Source of the DNA: SpSt-333 sp040751955
GTDB taxonomy: Bacteria > Bacteroidota > Ignavibacteria > UBA10030 > UBA8401
Reading direction: 5' to 3'
Assembly: GCA_040751955.1 (NCBI GenBank)
Contig: JBFMFY010000011.1
Location: 1-64,000, forward strand
Length of the DNA stretch: 64,000 bases
Each line of letters begins with the position of its first letter. Positions within the stretch are counted from its first letter, which is position 1. Shown piece by piece: positions 41,254-50,401 of the stretch. A program made the translations under genes and the position numbers. Under the pieces are notes generated by a model, which was given only the letters and a program-made list of their open reading frames with translations, was not told the origin of the DNA and made no database searches.

Positions 41254-43104
41254 ATGAAAAAGTACACACCGGTCCGATTTGCAGTCATCCTCTTGATTAC
41301 ACAAGCAGTGATCCCGCTTTTATCGTTCAGCTCACCAAACAATCCCCCCGATCCTCCTCAAGACGGCAAAACGTACTTTATCACACTAAAAGATTTTACC
41401 ACCGAGGAAGTGAAGGGATTGGGTTTTACTCTTGCAAAAGATATGAAGATCTCAATCAATGCAGTCGGCGGCGGCAACAAGAATTCGTGGAAGGAATTTT
41501 GGGATGGGAAATACAAATCCAACGACATGTTTGCCGGAGGGTGGATCATCGATGCGGAGACGCGTGAGGTTGTGTGGGAGATGTCGATGAACAATACATC
41601 GGGACGTGAGAACGAACGGTCGTGTGCTGAGGAAATAGATTTGAAGAAAGGTTCGTACGAAGTGTACTATGCGGCGTACGGATATTCCTCCAGCGCAGGG
41701 ATGAACTACTATTCGATCAATATCGACCGCCGATCCGGGAAGAGCAATTCAGGAAAGTTCATGGAGAAATTTCTCGGCTGGTTCGATGACGATTACAAAG
41801 ACATGTACACCGAGTTCATGGAAAAAGCAAAAGATGTGTGGGGTATTCTCCTGTCGGTACCGAACGGAGATCGAAATGCGATAACGACATTCAATGCGCC
41901 GAAAAAGAAAACCACGGTAGTGTTTGCGGCAACGGGTGTCGGCGACGGTGCATTTGTTAAAAAATTACTGACTGTCAACAGGGATGTTACGGTAGAAATT
42001 TATGCATTGGGAGAAGGACGCGGAAAAGACGAAGTGTTCGATTATGGATGGATTACAAATATTGCGACGCGAGAGCGGACGTGGGAGATGCGGTACTCGA
42101 ACACAGATTTTGCCGGCGGCGCATCGAAGAATGTGTACTACAAGGGAAATGTTCGCCTTTCCAAAGGGACGTATGAATTGAATTATGTTACGGACGACTC
42201 GCACTCGCGCGAGGATTGGAATGCCAAACCGCCGTACGATCCTTTCAACTACGGCATTACAATCACAGCGCAGAATGAGAATGACAAATCTGCGATTGCC
42301 GTTGCGGATTACAGCAGTGAGAAGAAGAATGTCATCGTGCAATTGATCCGCGCCCGTAACGATGATTTTCTCCAATCGGGTTTTTCCTTGAAAGATGAAA
42401 CGAGACTTCACATTTATGCTCTCGGCGAAGGGCATGTCGGCAGCAATGAACTTGCCGATTACGGGTGGATCATCAACGCAAAGACGCGCGAACGCGTCTG
42501 GGAGATGAGAATGCGGAATACTGTCCACGCCGGCGGCGCTTCCAAGAACCGCCTCGCCGATGAATTCATTACACTGCCCAAAGGGGATTACCTCGTTTAC
42601 TATCAAACGGACGATTCGCACGCATACAACGATTGGAACGACGATAAACCGTATGATGCCGATCTGTACGGGATCACTATTTCCGGTGCAGGAGAAAATT
42701 TTTCAGCCAAAAACGTCATGCCGTATGTAGAATCGGAAGCAGAGAATGTACTCGTGCAATTGATCAAAGTGCGCGATGATAAGCACGTGCGCCAGAGATT
42801 CACGCTCGATAAAACAACGAAGGTGCGTATTTATGCTATTGGTGAAGGAGTTGGCAACAGCATGGCAGATTACGGTTGGATTGAAAATATGAAAACTGGC
42901 GAGGTCGTGTGGGAAATGACATACCGAACCACTACCCATGCCGGTGGTGCAAAGAAAAATCGCCTCTACGATCGCTACATCATTCTGGATAAAGGGGAAT
43001 ATGAAGCTCACTATCAAACAGACGATTCCCATGCCTTCAATGATTGGAACGACGATCCTCCCTCCGACAGAACGCACTGGGGTGTGACGATTTATAAAGA
43101 ATAA
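41254..43104 (+). CDS. Secreted protein with four tandem copies of a 120-residue domain
   Basis: This 616-residue protein has a signal peptide (1-27). Four related units follow at about 40-158, 218-338, 357-477 and 496-614. Each has an IYALGEG-like strand, (A)DYGWI, (V)WEM, (T)HAGGA-KN, a KG(D/E)Y strand, and, in units 2-4, YxTDDSHxxxDWNxxxPxD...GxTI. Unit 1 has lost the TDDSH and DWN residues, and a long linker (160-217) separates it from unit 2. The acidic conserved loop suggests metal or calcium binding, an inference. I do not recognise the family. The gene stands alone with its own terminator. Confidence 0.8.
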   Translation: MKKYTPVRFAVILLITQAVIPLLSFSSPNNPPDPPQDGKTYFITLKDFTTEEVKGLGFTLAKDMKISINAVGGGNKNSWKEFWDGKYKSNDMFAGGWIIDAETREVVWEMSMNNTSGRENERSCAEEIDLKKGSYEVYYAAYGYSSSAGMNYYSINIDRRSGKSNSGKFMEKFLGWFDDDYKDMYTEFMEKAKDVWGILLSVPNGDRNAITTFNAPKKKTTVVFAATGVGDGAFVKKLLTVNRDVTVEIYALGEGRGKDEVFDYGWITNIATRERTWEMRYSNTDFAGGASKNVYYKGNVRLSKGTYELNYVTDDSHSREDWNAKPPYDPFNYGITITAQNENDKSAIAVADYSSEKKNVIVQLIRARNDDFLQSGFSLKDETRLHIYALGEGHVGSNELADYGWIINAKTRERVWEMRMRNTVHAGGASKNRLADEFITLPKGDYLVYYQTDDSHAYNDWNDDKPYDADLYGITISGAGENFSAKNVMPYVESEAENVLVQLIKVRDDKHVRQRFTLDKTTKVRIYAIGEGVGNSMADYGWIENMKTGEVVWEMTYRTTTHAGGAKKNRLYDRYIILDKGEYEAHYQTDDSHAFNDWNDDPPSDRTHWGVTIYKE

Positions 43105-43129
43105 ATATTCAATCAGATTGAGTTCAATA

Positions 43130-43162
43130 GAATGTCCCGTTGTGCGGGACATTCTTTCTTTT
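43130..43162 (+). terminator. Terminator after the four-repeat protein
   Basis: GAATGTCCCG-TTGTG-CGGGACATTC is a perfect 10-bp stem followed by TTTCTTTT. Confidence 0.85.
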
Positions 43163-43254
43163 AAAGGTACTCCCTCCTTTTATCTTCACTCAATTTTTTT
43201 TATCTTCAGCTACGGAAAAAATTGTTTTCTAGTTCATATACTTTGGAGTAGTAC

Positions 43255-45249
43255 TTGTCTTCCACACAACTCGACCAACTCTGCATCAATACGATCCGTA
43301 CACTCGCAATCGATGGGGTTCAAAAGGCAAAATCGGGGCATCCCGGCATGCCGATGGGTGCCGCACCGATGGCGTATGTTCTCTGGACAAAATTCTTAAA
43401 ACATAATCCCGCAGATCCAGGCTGGAACAACCGTGACAGATTTGTGTTATCGGCAGGACACGGTTCGATGTTGCTCTATTCACTGCTTCATCTTACCGGA
43501 TATGATCTGCCGATGGAAGAACTGCAGAAGTTCAGGCAGCTGGGGAGCAAGACACCCGGGCATCCGGAATTTGGTCACACAGCCGGCGTTGAAACAACTA
43601 CTGGTCCGCTCGGACAAGGATTTGCCAACGGCATCGGTATGGCGATCGCTCAAAAATATCTTGCGGCAACATTCAACAAACCGGAATTCCCGGTCATAGA
43701 TTATTTTGTGTACGGAATTTGCGGCGACGGCGATCTGATGGAAGGTGTTGCATCCGAAGCAGCGTCCCTCGCCGGCCATCTGAAATTGGGCAACATCATC
43801 TATCTGTACGATGACAATAACATCAGCATCGACGGAAGTACCACGCTGGCATTCACAGAAGATGTCGGCGCACGCTTTGAAGCCTACGGCTGGCATGTAC
43901 AGACCGTGCACGACGGAAACAATCTTGAAAAGATCGAAACTGCCATTCGTCATGCACAACTGATGACCGATAAACCTTCGTTAATCAAAGTGAAAACACA
44001 TATCGGTTACGGCAGTCCGAACAAGCAGGACACGCATGAAGCACACGGTTCTCCGCTCGGCGATGAGGAAGTGAAATTGACAAAGAAACATTACGGTTGG
44101 GATGAGAGCAAATTTTTCTTTATTCCGGATGAATCTCTTGCTCATTTTCGCTCTGCACGGATGGAAGGAGAGAAGAAAGAAAAGGAATGGCAACAACTTT
44201 TTAATAATTACAAAACAAGGTTTCCGGATCTTGCAGCGACATTGGAGAGAGTATGGAAGGGGGATTTTGGAGATGCGTGGAAGAAAGCGATTCCTCTCTT
44301 CACGACGGAGACAGGAAACATTGCAACTCGCGAAGCGTCCGGAAAAGTGCTTGCCGCAATCGCCTCCCATCTTCCAACATTGATCGGGGGCTCAGCAGAT
44401 CTTACTCCTTCCAATAATACCAGAGTGAAAGAGTACACCGATTTTCAACCGGGCAATTACGGCGGACGCTACATTCGGTACGGTGTGCGTGAACATGCGA
44501 TGGGATCGGTAATGAACGGTATCGCCCTCACAAAAGGGATGATTCCGTACGGCGGAACATTCTTAATCTTTTCAGAGTACATGCGCCCGCCGATACGGCT
44601 TGCAGCGTTGATGGGAATTCGACCTATCTACGTCTTCACTCACGACAGTATCGGTCTCGGTGAAGACGGACCCACACACCAGCCGGTTGAGCAGTTTGCC
44701 TCCCTCCGTTCAATTCCAAATATAACTTTTATTCGTCCCGGCGATGCCAATGAGACGGCGCAGGCGTGGAAGATTGCAATCGAACATCAGTCGGGTCCTG
44801 TAGCACTTGCACTGACACGACAGAAAGTACCATTAATCGACCGTACGAAGTATGCTTCAGCAGAGAATGTTGCAAAGGGAGCGTACGTTCTTGGGGGGGA
44901 GTCGAAATCTCCGGATATTATATTGATCGGTACCGGTTCCGAACTGTCGCTGGCTCTTGGTGCATACGAACAATTGGTGAAGGAAAATGTTAATGCGCGC
45001 GTTGTCAGTATGCCGTCGTGGGAGTTGTTTGAACGGCAGCCGAAAGAGTATCGAGAATCGGTTTTTCCACCGTCTGTCAAGAAGCGGCTTGCAATTGAAG
45101 CGGGCGTTGAACTCGGCTGGTACAAATACGCGACCGAAACAATCACCATCAATACATTCGGACAATCGGCTCCGTACGATCAACTCTTTAAACATTACGG
45201 TTTTACTGTCGAAGCAGTGCTGAAAAAAGCAAAAGAGATGTTGAGATGA
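43255..45249 (+). CDS. tkt: Transketolase
   Basis: This 664-residue thiamine-diphosphate enzyme of the pentose phosphate pathway has KSGHPGMPMGAAP, RDRFVLSAGHGSML, GPLGQGFANGIGMA, the ThDP/Mg motif GDGDLMEG...DDNNISIDG, and in the second half RYGVREHAMG and HDSIGLGEDGPTHQP. It starts at TTG 43255, with GGAG 8 bp upstream; similarity begins at once (MSSTQLDQLCINTIRTLAID). The TGA overlaps the next ATG. Confidence 0.97.
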   Translation: MSSTQLDQLCINTIRTLAIDGVQKAKSGHPGMPMGAAPMAYVLWTKFLKHNPADPGWNNRDRFVLSAGHGSMLLYSLLHLTGYDLPMEELQKFRQLGSKTPGHPEFGHTAGVETTTGPLGQGFANGIGMAIAQKYLAATFNKPEFPVIDYFVYGICGDGDLMEGVASEAASLAGHLKLGNIIYLYDDNNISIDGSTTLAFTEDVGARFEAYGWHVQTVHDGNNLEKIETAIRHAQLMTDKPSLIKVKTHIGYGSPNKQDTHEAHGSPLGDEEVKLTKKHYGWDESKFFFIPDESLAHFRSARMEGEKKEKEWQQLFNNYKTRFPDLAATLERVWKGDFGDAWKKAIPLFTTETGNIATREASGKVLAAIASHLPTLIGGSADLTPSNNTRVKEYTDFQPGNYGGRYIRYGVREHAMGSVMNGIALTKGMIPYGGTFLIFSEYMRPPIRLAALMGIRPIYVFTHDSIGLGEDGPTHQPVEQFASLRSIPNITFIRPGDANETAQAWKIAIEHQSGPVALALTRQKVPLIDRTKYASAENVAKGAYVLGGESKSPDIILIGTGSELSLALGAYEQLVKENVNARVVSMPSWELFERQPKEYRESVFPPSVKKRLAIEAGVELGWYKYATETITINTFGQSAPYDQLFKHYGFTVEAVLKKAKEMLR

Positions 45250-45656
45250 ACATTCCTGCAATCGAAATAACTGCGGTGCTTGTCTCTTCATTGATCTGCT
45301 TTGCCATCGGAGCATTATGGCTTTCCCCAGCATTGTTCGGCAATAAATGGCTGCGATCGTTGAATGTTCTCTTCGATGAATATTCTCACTATATTAACGG
45401 ACGGACTTTTTTTTTATTGGCGGTTTTCATCATTGTGTTCAATATTGGAATAAGCATTGTCATAGAATTACTGGGATACACGAATATGAGAGAAGGGGTG
45501 TATGCGGGCATCATCATGTGGGGGACGTTCATTCTCCCGCAATTCGGGATTGTACTGACGTTTGAACGGCGCCCCTTTCTGTTGTATGTGATCTATTCCG
45601 GCTACTTCCTCGTCATCTTTGTCATTTCTTCCGCACTTTTTGCGATGTGGAGATAA
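45246..45656 (+). CDS. DUF1761 family membrane protein
   Basis: This 136-residue protein has four hydrophobic helices (ITAVLVSSLICFAIGALWLS; TFFLLAVFIIVFNIGISIVI; GVYAGIIMWGTFILPQFGIV; LYVIYSGYFLVIFVISSALF), the DUF1761 pattern. Function is unknown. Its ATG overlaps the transketolase stop, so the two are translationally coupled, although a metabolic link is not obvious. Confidence 0.8.
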   Translation: MNIPAIEITAVLVSSLICFAIGALWLSPALFGNKWLRSLNVLFDEYSHYINGRTFFLLAVFIIVFNIGISIVIELLGYTNMREGVYAGIIMWGTFILPQFGIVLTFERRPFLLYVIYSGYFLVIFVISSALFAMWR

Positions 45657-45663
45657 ATTGGTC

Positions 45664-47262
45664 ATGAAAAAAATCCTCCTCCTTTTCATTCTCATTTCAA
45701 CATTTGCTTCCGCCAAAGAAACAAAACCGACCTTGATTGTCTTTATTTCCATCGACCAAATGCGCGCTGATTATCTTGATCGATATGGAAAATATTTCAC
45801 CGGCGGATTCAGCAGGCTCTACCATCAAGGTGTTACATACACAAATGCCGACCTGAATTATGCCACAAGCGAAACCGGTCCCGGACATGCAACATTGGGG
45901 ACAGGTTGTTTTCCATGGAAAAGCGGCATTCAAGGAAATGAATGGATTGAAGTTCACACGTTGAATGATACCTATTGCGTCAGTGATTCTACTGCAAAAC
46001 CTGTTGATGGAATCGGCGGCGGATTTTCTCCCCGCAACCTGATGGTGACTGCCATCGGAGATTGGTTGAAAAAGGAATCTCCGAAATCAAAAGTAATCAC
46101 CGCATCATCAAAAGATCGTGCGGCGATTTTGATGGGGGGAAAACATCCCGATTATGCTTTCTGGTACAGCCGTTCTATCGGAGGGATGGTGACGTCGGAC
46201 TACTATACGAAATCACTTCCGCAATGGGTGAAGAATTTCAATGCATCCAATTGGATTGAGAAGAATGTTCCACAGCAATGGACGAAAAGTCTTGAGGAAG
46301 GGGAATACGCAAAGATCGGTCCAGACGAATTTGCAGCAGAGTCGCAATGGAATGACGATACCTCTTTTCCACACACTTTCGCAGAGGGGAAAAAGAACGA
46401 GCAGATCATAGGATCACCCTACGGCGACAAACTCATCGTCGATTTTGCGATGGAGGCTGTGAAGAGTGAGCAGCTAGGAAATCGCGGCGTTACCGACCTG
46501 CTCTGTATAAGCCTGTCGAATTGCGATTACGTAGGTCATGCGATGGGACCGGACAGCCACGAAATATTTGACTTGCTTGTGAAAGTGGACAGATATCTCG
46601 GAGACCTGTTTGCCTTCCTTGATGAAAGAGTCGGAAAAGATAAGTACATCGTTGCACTGAGTGCAGATCACGCCGTCTGTCCGCTGCCTGAATTCAATTC
46701 TCAATTCAGGAATATTTCCGCGAAGCGGTACAACTACAAAAACGACGTCAAATCAAAAGTCGATTCTCTGTCGCAGTTTCTCATGAAGGAATTGAATTCG
46801 CCTGATGAGATCATCATTAAGAATGCATTCCTGAATTATGCAGCGGCGGAGAAAGCGGGGATCGACAGTATTGAGTTGGAACAAAAGGTTCGTGAAGGAC
46901 TTTTATCGATCGAGGCATTCGTTGATCTGTTTTTTAGAAGAGAACTCATAACACGAAAACCGTCGCCGAAACCATTCATTGAGAAGTATCGGAACAGTTA
47001 CTACGCACCGCGCGGCGAAGATTTTCAATATCGGATACGAGAGAATTGTATTATTTCATCCCGCCCGTACGGCTCAACACACGGTTCGCCGTACGAGTAT
47101 GACACGCACATTCCTGTTCTGTTCTGGTGGAATGGCATTCATGCGAGAAAAATCGCACGACCGATTTTTTCTGCCGATGTTGCACCCACCCTTGCAAAGG
47201 TAGCGGGATTTTCTTTTCCTGAAAATCTGGATGGTAAGCCGTTGGTGGAAGTGGTGAAATAA
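45664..47262 (+). CDS. Secreted alkaline phosphatase-superfamily protein (PafA-like)
   Basis: This 532-residue exported metallo-phosphatase has a signal peptide MKKILLLFILISTFASAKET. The metal and nucleophile region is ISIDQMRADYL (D31) and ATSETGPGHATLGTG (nucleophile Thr/Ser). Further metal-site motifs are NCDYVGHAMGPDSHE, LSADHAV and YDTHIPVLFWWNG. It resembles Bacteroidota PafA-type enzymes acting on phosphate monoesters. ATG 45664 is chosen over 45619 because the signal peptide starts there. No phosphate-box signal was identified. Confidence 0.9.
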   Translation: MKKILLLFILISTFASAKETKPTLIVFISIDQMRADYLDRYGKYFTGGFSRLYHQGVTYTNADLNYATSETGPGHATLGTGCFPWKSGIQGNEWIEVHTLNDTYCVSDSTAKPVDGIGGGFSPRNLMVTAIGDWLKKESPKSKVITASSKDRAAILMGGKHPDYAFWYSRSIGGMVTSDYYTKSLPQWVKNFNASNWIEKNVPQQWTKSLEEGEYAKIGPDEFAAESQWNDDTSFPHTFAEGKKNEQIIGSPYGDKLIVDFAMEAVKSEQLGNRGVTDLLCISLSNCDYVGHAMGPDSHEIFDLLVKVDRYLGDLFAFLDERVGKDKYIVALSADHAVCPLPEFNSQFRNISAKRYNYKNDVKSKVDSLSQFLMKELNSPDEIIIKNAFLNYAAAEKAGIDSIELEQKVREGLLSIEAFVDLFFRRELITRKPSPKPFIEKYRNSYYAPRGEDFQYRIRENCIISSRPYGSTHGSPYEYDTHIPVLFWWNGIHARKIARPIFSADVAPTLAKVAGFSFPENLDGKPLVEVVK

Positions 47263-47299
47263 GATTTTCTTTCCTATTTACTATCCAAGCCCTCCTCTA

Positions 47300-47328
47300 T
47301 TGACTAAGTATGTATGTTGTCTTAAATT
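47300..47328 (+). promoter_or_regulatory. Candidate promoter of the TPR-barrel-Ton operon
   Basis: TTGACT (47300-47305) and TAAATT (47323-47328) are separated by 17 bp, about 70 bp upstream of the GTG start at 47396. CCTCTATTGAC here is partly mirrored by GTCAAT...ATAGAGG just before the gene. Confidence 0.5.
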
Positions 47329-47395
47329 GCAAAAGGTTTGGTGTCTCAATTAAAACCGTTACTTTAAATGAGAGTCAATTGTAATAGAGGGCATC

Positions 47396-50300
47396 GTGAA
47401 GAGATCGTTTATCCCATGTATTCTGCTGTTTCTGACAGTTCAAGTATCTGTAAGCCAGCCTAACTCCACCGAGCTGCAAGAAGAACAAGACTACGCTTTT
47501 GCGTACGGTCTGTTTGAAGACAAGTTGTATCAACTTGCATTTGAGCAGTTGAGCAAATTCCTCAACCAGTATCCAAATTCCATTAAACGGTCCGACGCGA
47601 TTTTCCTTTCCGGAGAATGTCAATACCGATTGAATCAATTCAAGTCGGCGATCACCATCTTCAAAAATTTTACTTCAGAGTATCCAAAACATAAGCTGCG
47701 CACCGAAGCGCTCTTTCGCCTCGGTGAAATACACTATTCGCTCAAAGCATATAAAGATGCCCTCCCTTTTTACCGCGAAATTTATGAGCGGTATCCGTTG
47801 ACGGATCAAGCAGGTGAAGCGGCGTACTGGGTGGGGGAATGCTATCTGAAATTGAACGATATCCCGAATGCGCAGATCTATTTCAGAGTAAGTTTTGAAC
47901 GCTATCCAAAAAACCGCCTGGTTGATTATGCATTGTATTCGATCGGTTGGACGTACGAACAGAAGAAAGAGTATGCAAAAGCGATCGACGCGTACCAAAA
48001 ACTGCTCACCGAAAAGAAGGAAAGCGAGTTGTTTTCCTCGGCTTCTGTCCGGATCGGCGAATGCTATTACCAATCGCGGGAGTATAAAAAGTGCATTGAC
48101 TATTTAACGCAGGCAAAAGCCGCACTTCGCGACTCGTCCGAACTTGAACGGAGCGAGTATCTGATCGGTGAATCGCAGTACAGCCTGGGAGAATATCAGA
48201 AAGCACGCACACAGTACAATGATTTTCTCAGGAAGTATCCGCACAGCAATCTCTTCCGTGAAGTAAAATATTCCTACGCATGGACATTCCTGAACACAAA
48301 AGAGTACGACCGCGCCGCACAGCTTTTTGATGAATTGTCTTCGGGCTCCGACGATATATCGCACAAGTCGATGTTCCGCAAAGGGAGATCGTACCAACTG
48401 GGCGGGAAGACCGATTCTGCGATTGCAACCTACCAATCAGTCTCATCTCTCTGGCCGAACGGTAATTTTTCCGACAATGCTCTGTACGAATTGGGGGTGA
48501 TGTATTATGAACAGCAATCATATGATAAGGCATTGAGTGCTTTCGAAAGAATCACAAAGCAATTTTCCCAAAGTGATGTTTTGGCTGACGCTCACAGAAT
48601 GATTGGTGAAACGTACCTTGCTCAAAAGAAATTCGATCAAGCGCTTGCAGCATTCCGTTCTGCCGGTAAGGCTGCCTCAGGCGGTAAAGAAGTCAAGGGT
48701 GACGCGCAATTTCAGGAAGCATGGGCATTGTACAAGATGAAAAAATTTGCCGATGCCGCAAAGCAGTTTGAAGCGTATGCCCGCCGTTATTCCGTGCAGC
48801 CGAAGAATGCGGAAGCATATTTCTGGGCAGCCGAAGCGAATTTTCAGATCGAACAGTTTGAGGTGGCAGAACGGTTTTATGCACAATCCCTGGCGAATCT
48901 GCCGGATGAGAAAAAGATCGACGCGCGGTACGGGTTGGCATGGTCATACTTAAAACAGGGGAAATTCCTACAGGCGGCGTCGGCGTTTGATAATGTCATC
49001 GCAACAGACAATGCGAGAAAGTACACGCAAGATGCACTCCTTCGTAAAGCGGATAGTTACTATTCCGCGAAAGAGTACAAATCTGCCAGTGAGGCGTACC
49101 GCTCCTACATGAAAGCAAATCCTAACGCTTCCGATGCCGACTATGCTCTGTATCAGGTTGCCAATGCTGAGTATAGAGCCGGCAACGATCAGGAAGGGAT
49201 CACGAGATTCGGTGAAGTGATTGCGCGGTTCACAAAATCGGAATTTGTCGATGATGCACAGTACGGCATTGGGTTGATTCACTTCCAGAATAAACGGTAT
49301 CCCCAAGCGATTGCAGAGTTCGAGAAAGTGGTAAAGAATTTTCCGAAGAGCGACCTTGCAGTGCGTGCTCAATACAGCATTGGCGATGCATACTATAATC
49401 TTGAAAAGTATCCTGATGCCATTGCCGCCTATTCCGTCATTGTGGACAGGTATCCGTCATCCCCGCTTGTGAGCGATGCGGTGAATGGCATTCAATATTG
49501 CTTTGTATTGCTGGGGAAGACCGGGGATGCCATCAAAGTGATTGACGAATTTGTGAACGGAAATCCATCAATGCGTCTGGTGGACGAGCTGTTTCTTAAA
49601 AAGGGAGAACTGTTCTACGGTCAACGGCAGTTCGACAGTGCCATTGTAGCGTACAAAGAATTTTCCACTCGTTTCCCAAACAGCCGTCTTGTCGGCGACG
49701 CCTATTTCTGGCTCGGCAAGTCGTATCAGGCGGTCGGAAATATGCAGGCAGCGCTCGAATCGTACAGGATCGTAACGGAAAATTATCCTTCAAGCAGGGT
49801 GACAGGTGCGGCGCTCTTTGAACTCGGAACATTGTACGCGCAACGCGGCAAACCCGATCTCGCTCTCGGAGCGTTCGCACGTATCGAAGAGCAATACCCT
49901 AATTCCGACGAATCGGCGGAAGCCTCATACCAGCAGGCGTTGGTGTTGAAAGGAACAGGACAATTGACCGCGTCGGTAAAGAAATTTGAAGAGACGATAT
50001 CGAAGTATCCGAAATCCATTGCTGCCGATAGGAGCAAACTCGCCATGGGATGGATGAGTTACGAAACGGAATCGTATTCGAAAGCGATAGAATACTTCCG
50101 CTCCGTCGCCGTCAACCGTACGGACGAGATTGCAGCGGAGGCACAGTATGCGGTCGGACTTGCGTACCAGATCCAGCGGAATTATGCCGATGCGATCATC
50201 AACTACATGCGTATCCGGTACGTCTTTCCTGCAGCCGCGCAATGGATCGCAAAAGCGTACGTCAATCTCGGCGAGTGCTACGAGAAAACGAATCAGATCC

Positions 50301-50401
50301 AGAAAGCAAAAGAGGCATACACGTACGTGATTAAACAGAATAAATTTTCCGATCTTGTCTCGACCGCCGAGAAAAAATTAAAATCATTGGAGCAGTTGTG
50401 A
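47396..50401 (+). CDS. Large exported TPR-array protein
   Basis: This 1001-residue protein has a signal peptide (MKRSFIPCILLFLTVQVSVS) followed by a near-continuous array of TPR/YbgF-type repeats (for example YPNSIKRSDAIFLSGECQYR; YRAGNDQEGITRFGEVIARF), more than twenty by eye. It starts at GTG 47396 with AGAGGG upstream. It should act in the periplasm as a scaffold. Its stop overlaps the next start (GTGATG), and it heads a set that runs into a barrel, SPOR, ExbB, ExbD and TonB, so a role in that energised envelope complex is likely. Confidence 0.9.
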   Translation: MKRSFIPCILLFLTVQVSVSQPNSTELQEEQDYAFAYGLFEDKLYQLAFEQLSKFLNQYPNSIKRSDAIFLSGECQYRLNQFKSAITIFKNFTSEYPKHKLRTEALFRLGEIHYSLKAYKDALPFYREIYERYPLTDQAGEAAYWVGECYLKLNDIPNAQIYFRVSFERYPKNRLVDYALYSIGWTYEQKKEYAKAIDAYQKLLTEKKESELFSSASVRIGECYYQSREYKKCIDYLTQAKAALRDSSELERSEYLIGESQYSLGEYQKARTQYNDFLRKYPHSNLFREVKYSYAWTFLNTKEYDRAAQLFDELSSGSDDISHKSMFRKGRSYQLGGKTDSAIATYQSVSSLWPNGNFSDNALYELGVMYYEQQSYDKALSAFERITKQFSQSDVLADAHRMIGETYLAQKKFDQALAAFRSAGKAASGGKEVKGDAQFQEAWALYKMKKFADAAKQFEAYARRYSVQPKNAEAYFWAAEANFQIEQFEVAERFYAQSLANLPDEKKIDARYGLAWSYLKQGKFLQAASAFDNVIATDNARKYTQDALLRKADSYYSAKEYKSASEAYRSYMKANPNASDADYALYQVANAEYRAGNDQEGITRFGEVIARFTKSEFVDDAQYGIGLIHFQNKRYPQAIAEFEKVVKNFPKSDLAVRAQYSIGDAYYNLEKYPDAIAAYSVIVDRYPSSPLVSDAVNGIQYCFVLLGKTGDAIKVIDEFVNGNPSMRLVDELFLKKGELFYGQRQFDSAIVAYKEFSTRFPNSRLVGDAYFWLGKSYQAVGNMQAALESYRIVTENYPSSRVTGAALFELGTLYAQRGKPDLALGAFARIEEQYPNSDESAEASYQQALVLKGTGQLTASVKKFEETISKYPKSIAADRSKLAMGWMSYETESYSKAIEYFRSVAVNRTDEIAAEAQYAVGLAYQIQRNYADAIINYMRIRYVFPAAAQWIAKAYVNLGECYEKTNQIQKAKEAYTYVIKQNKFSDLVSTAEKKLKSLEQL

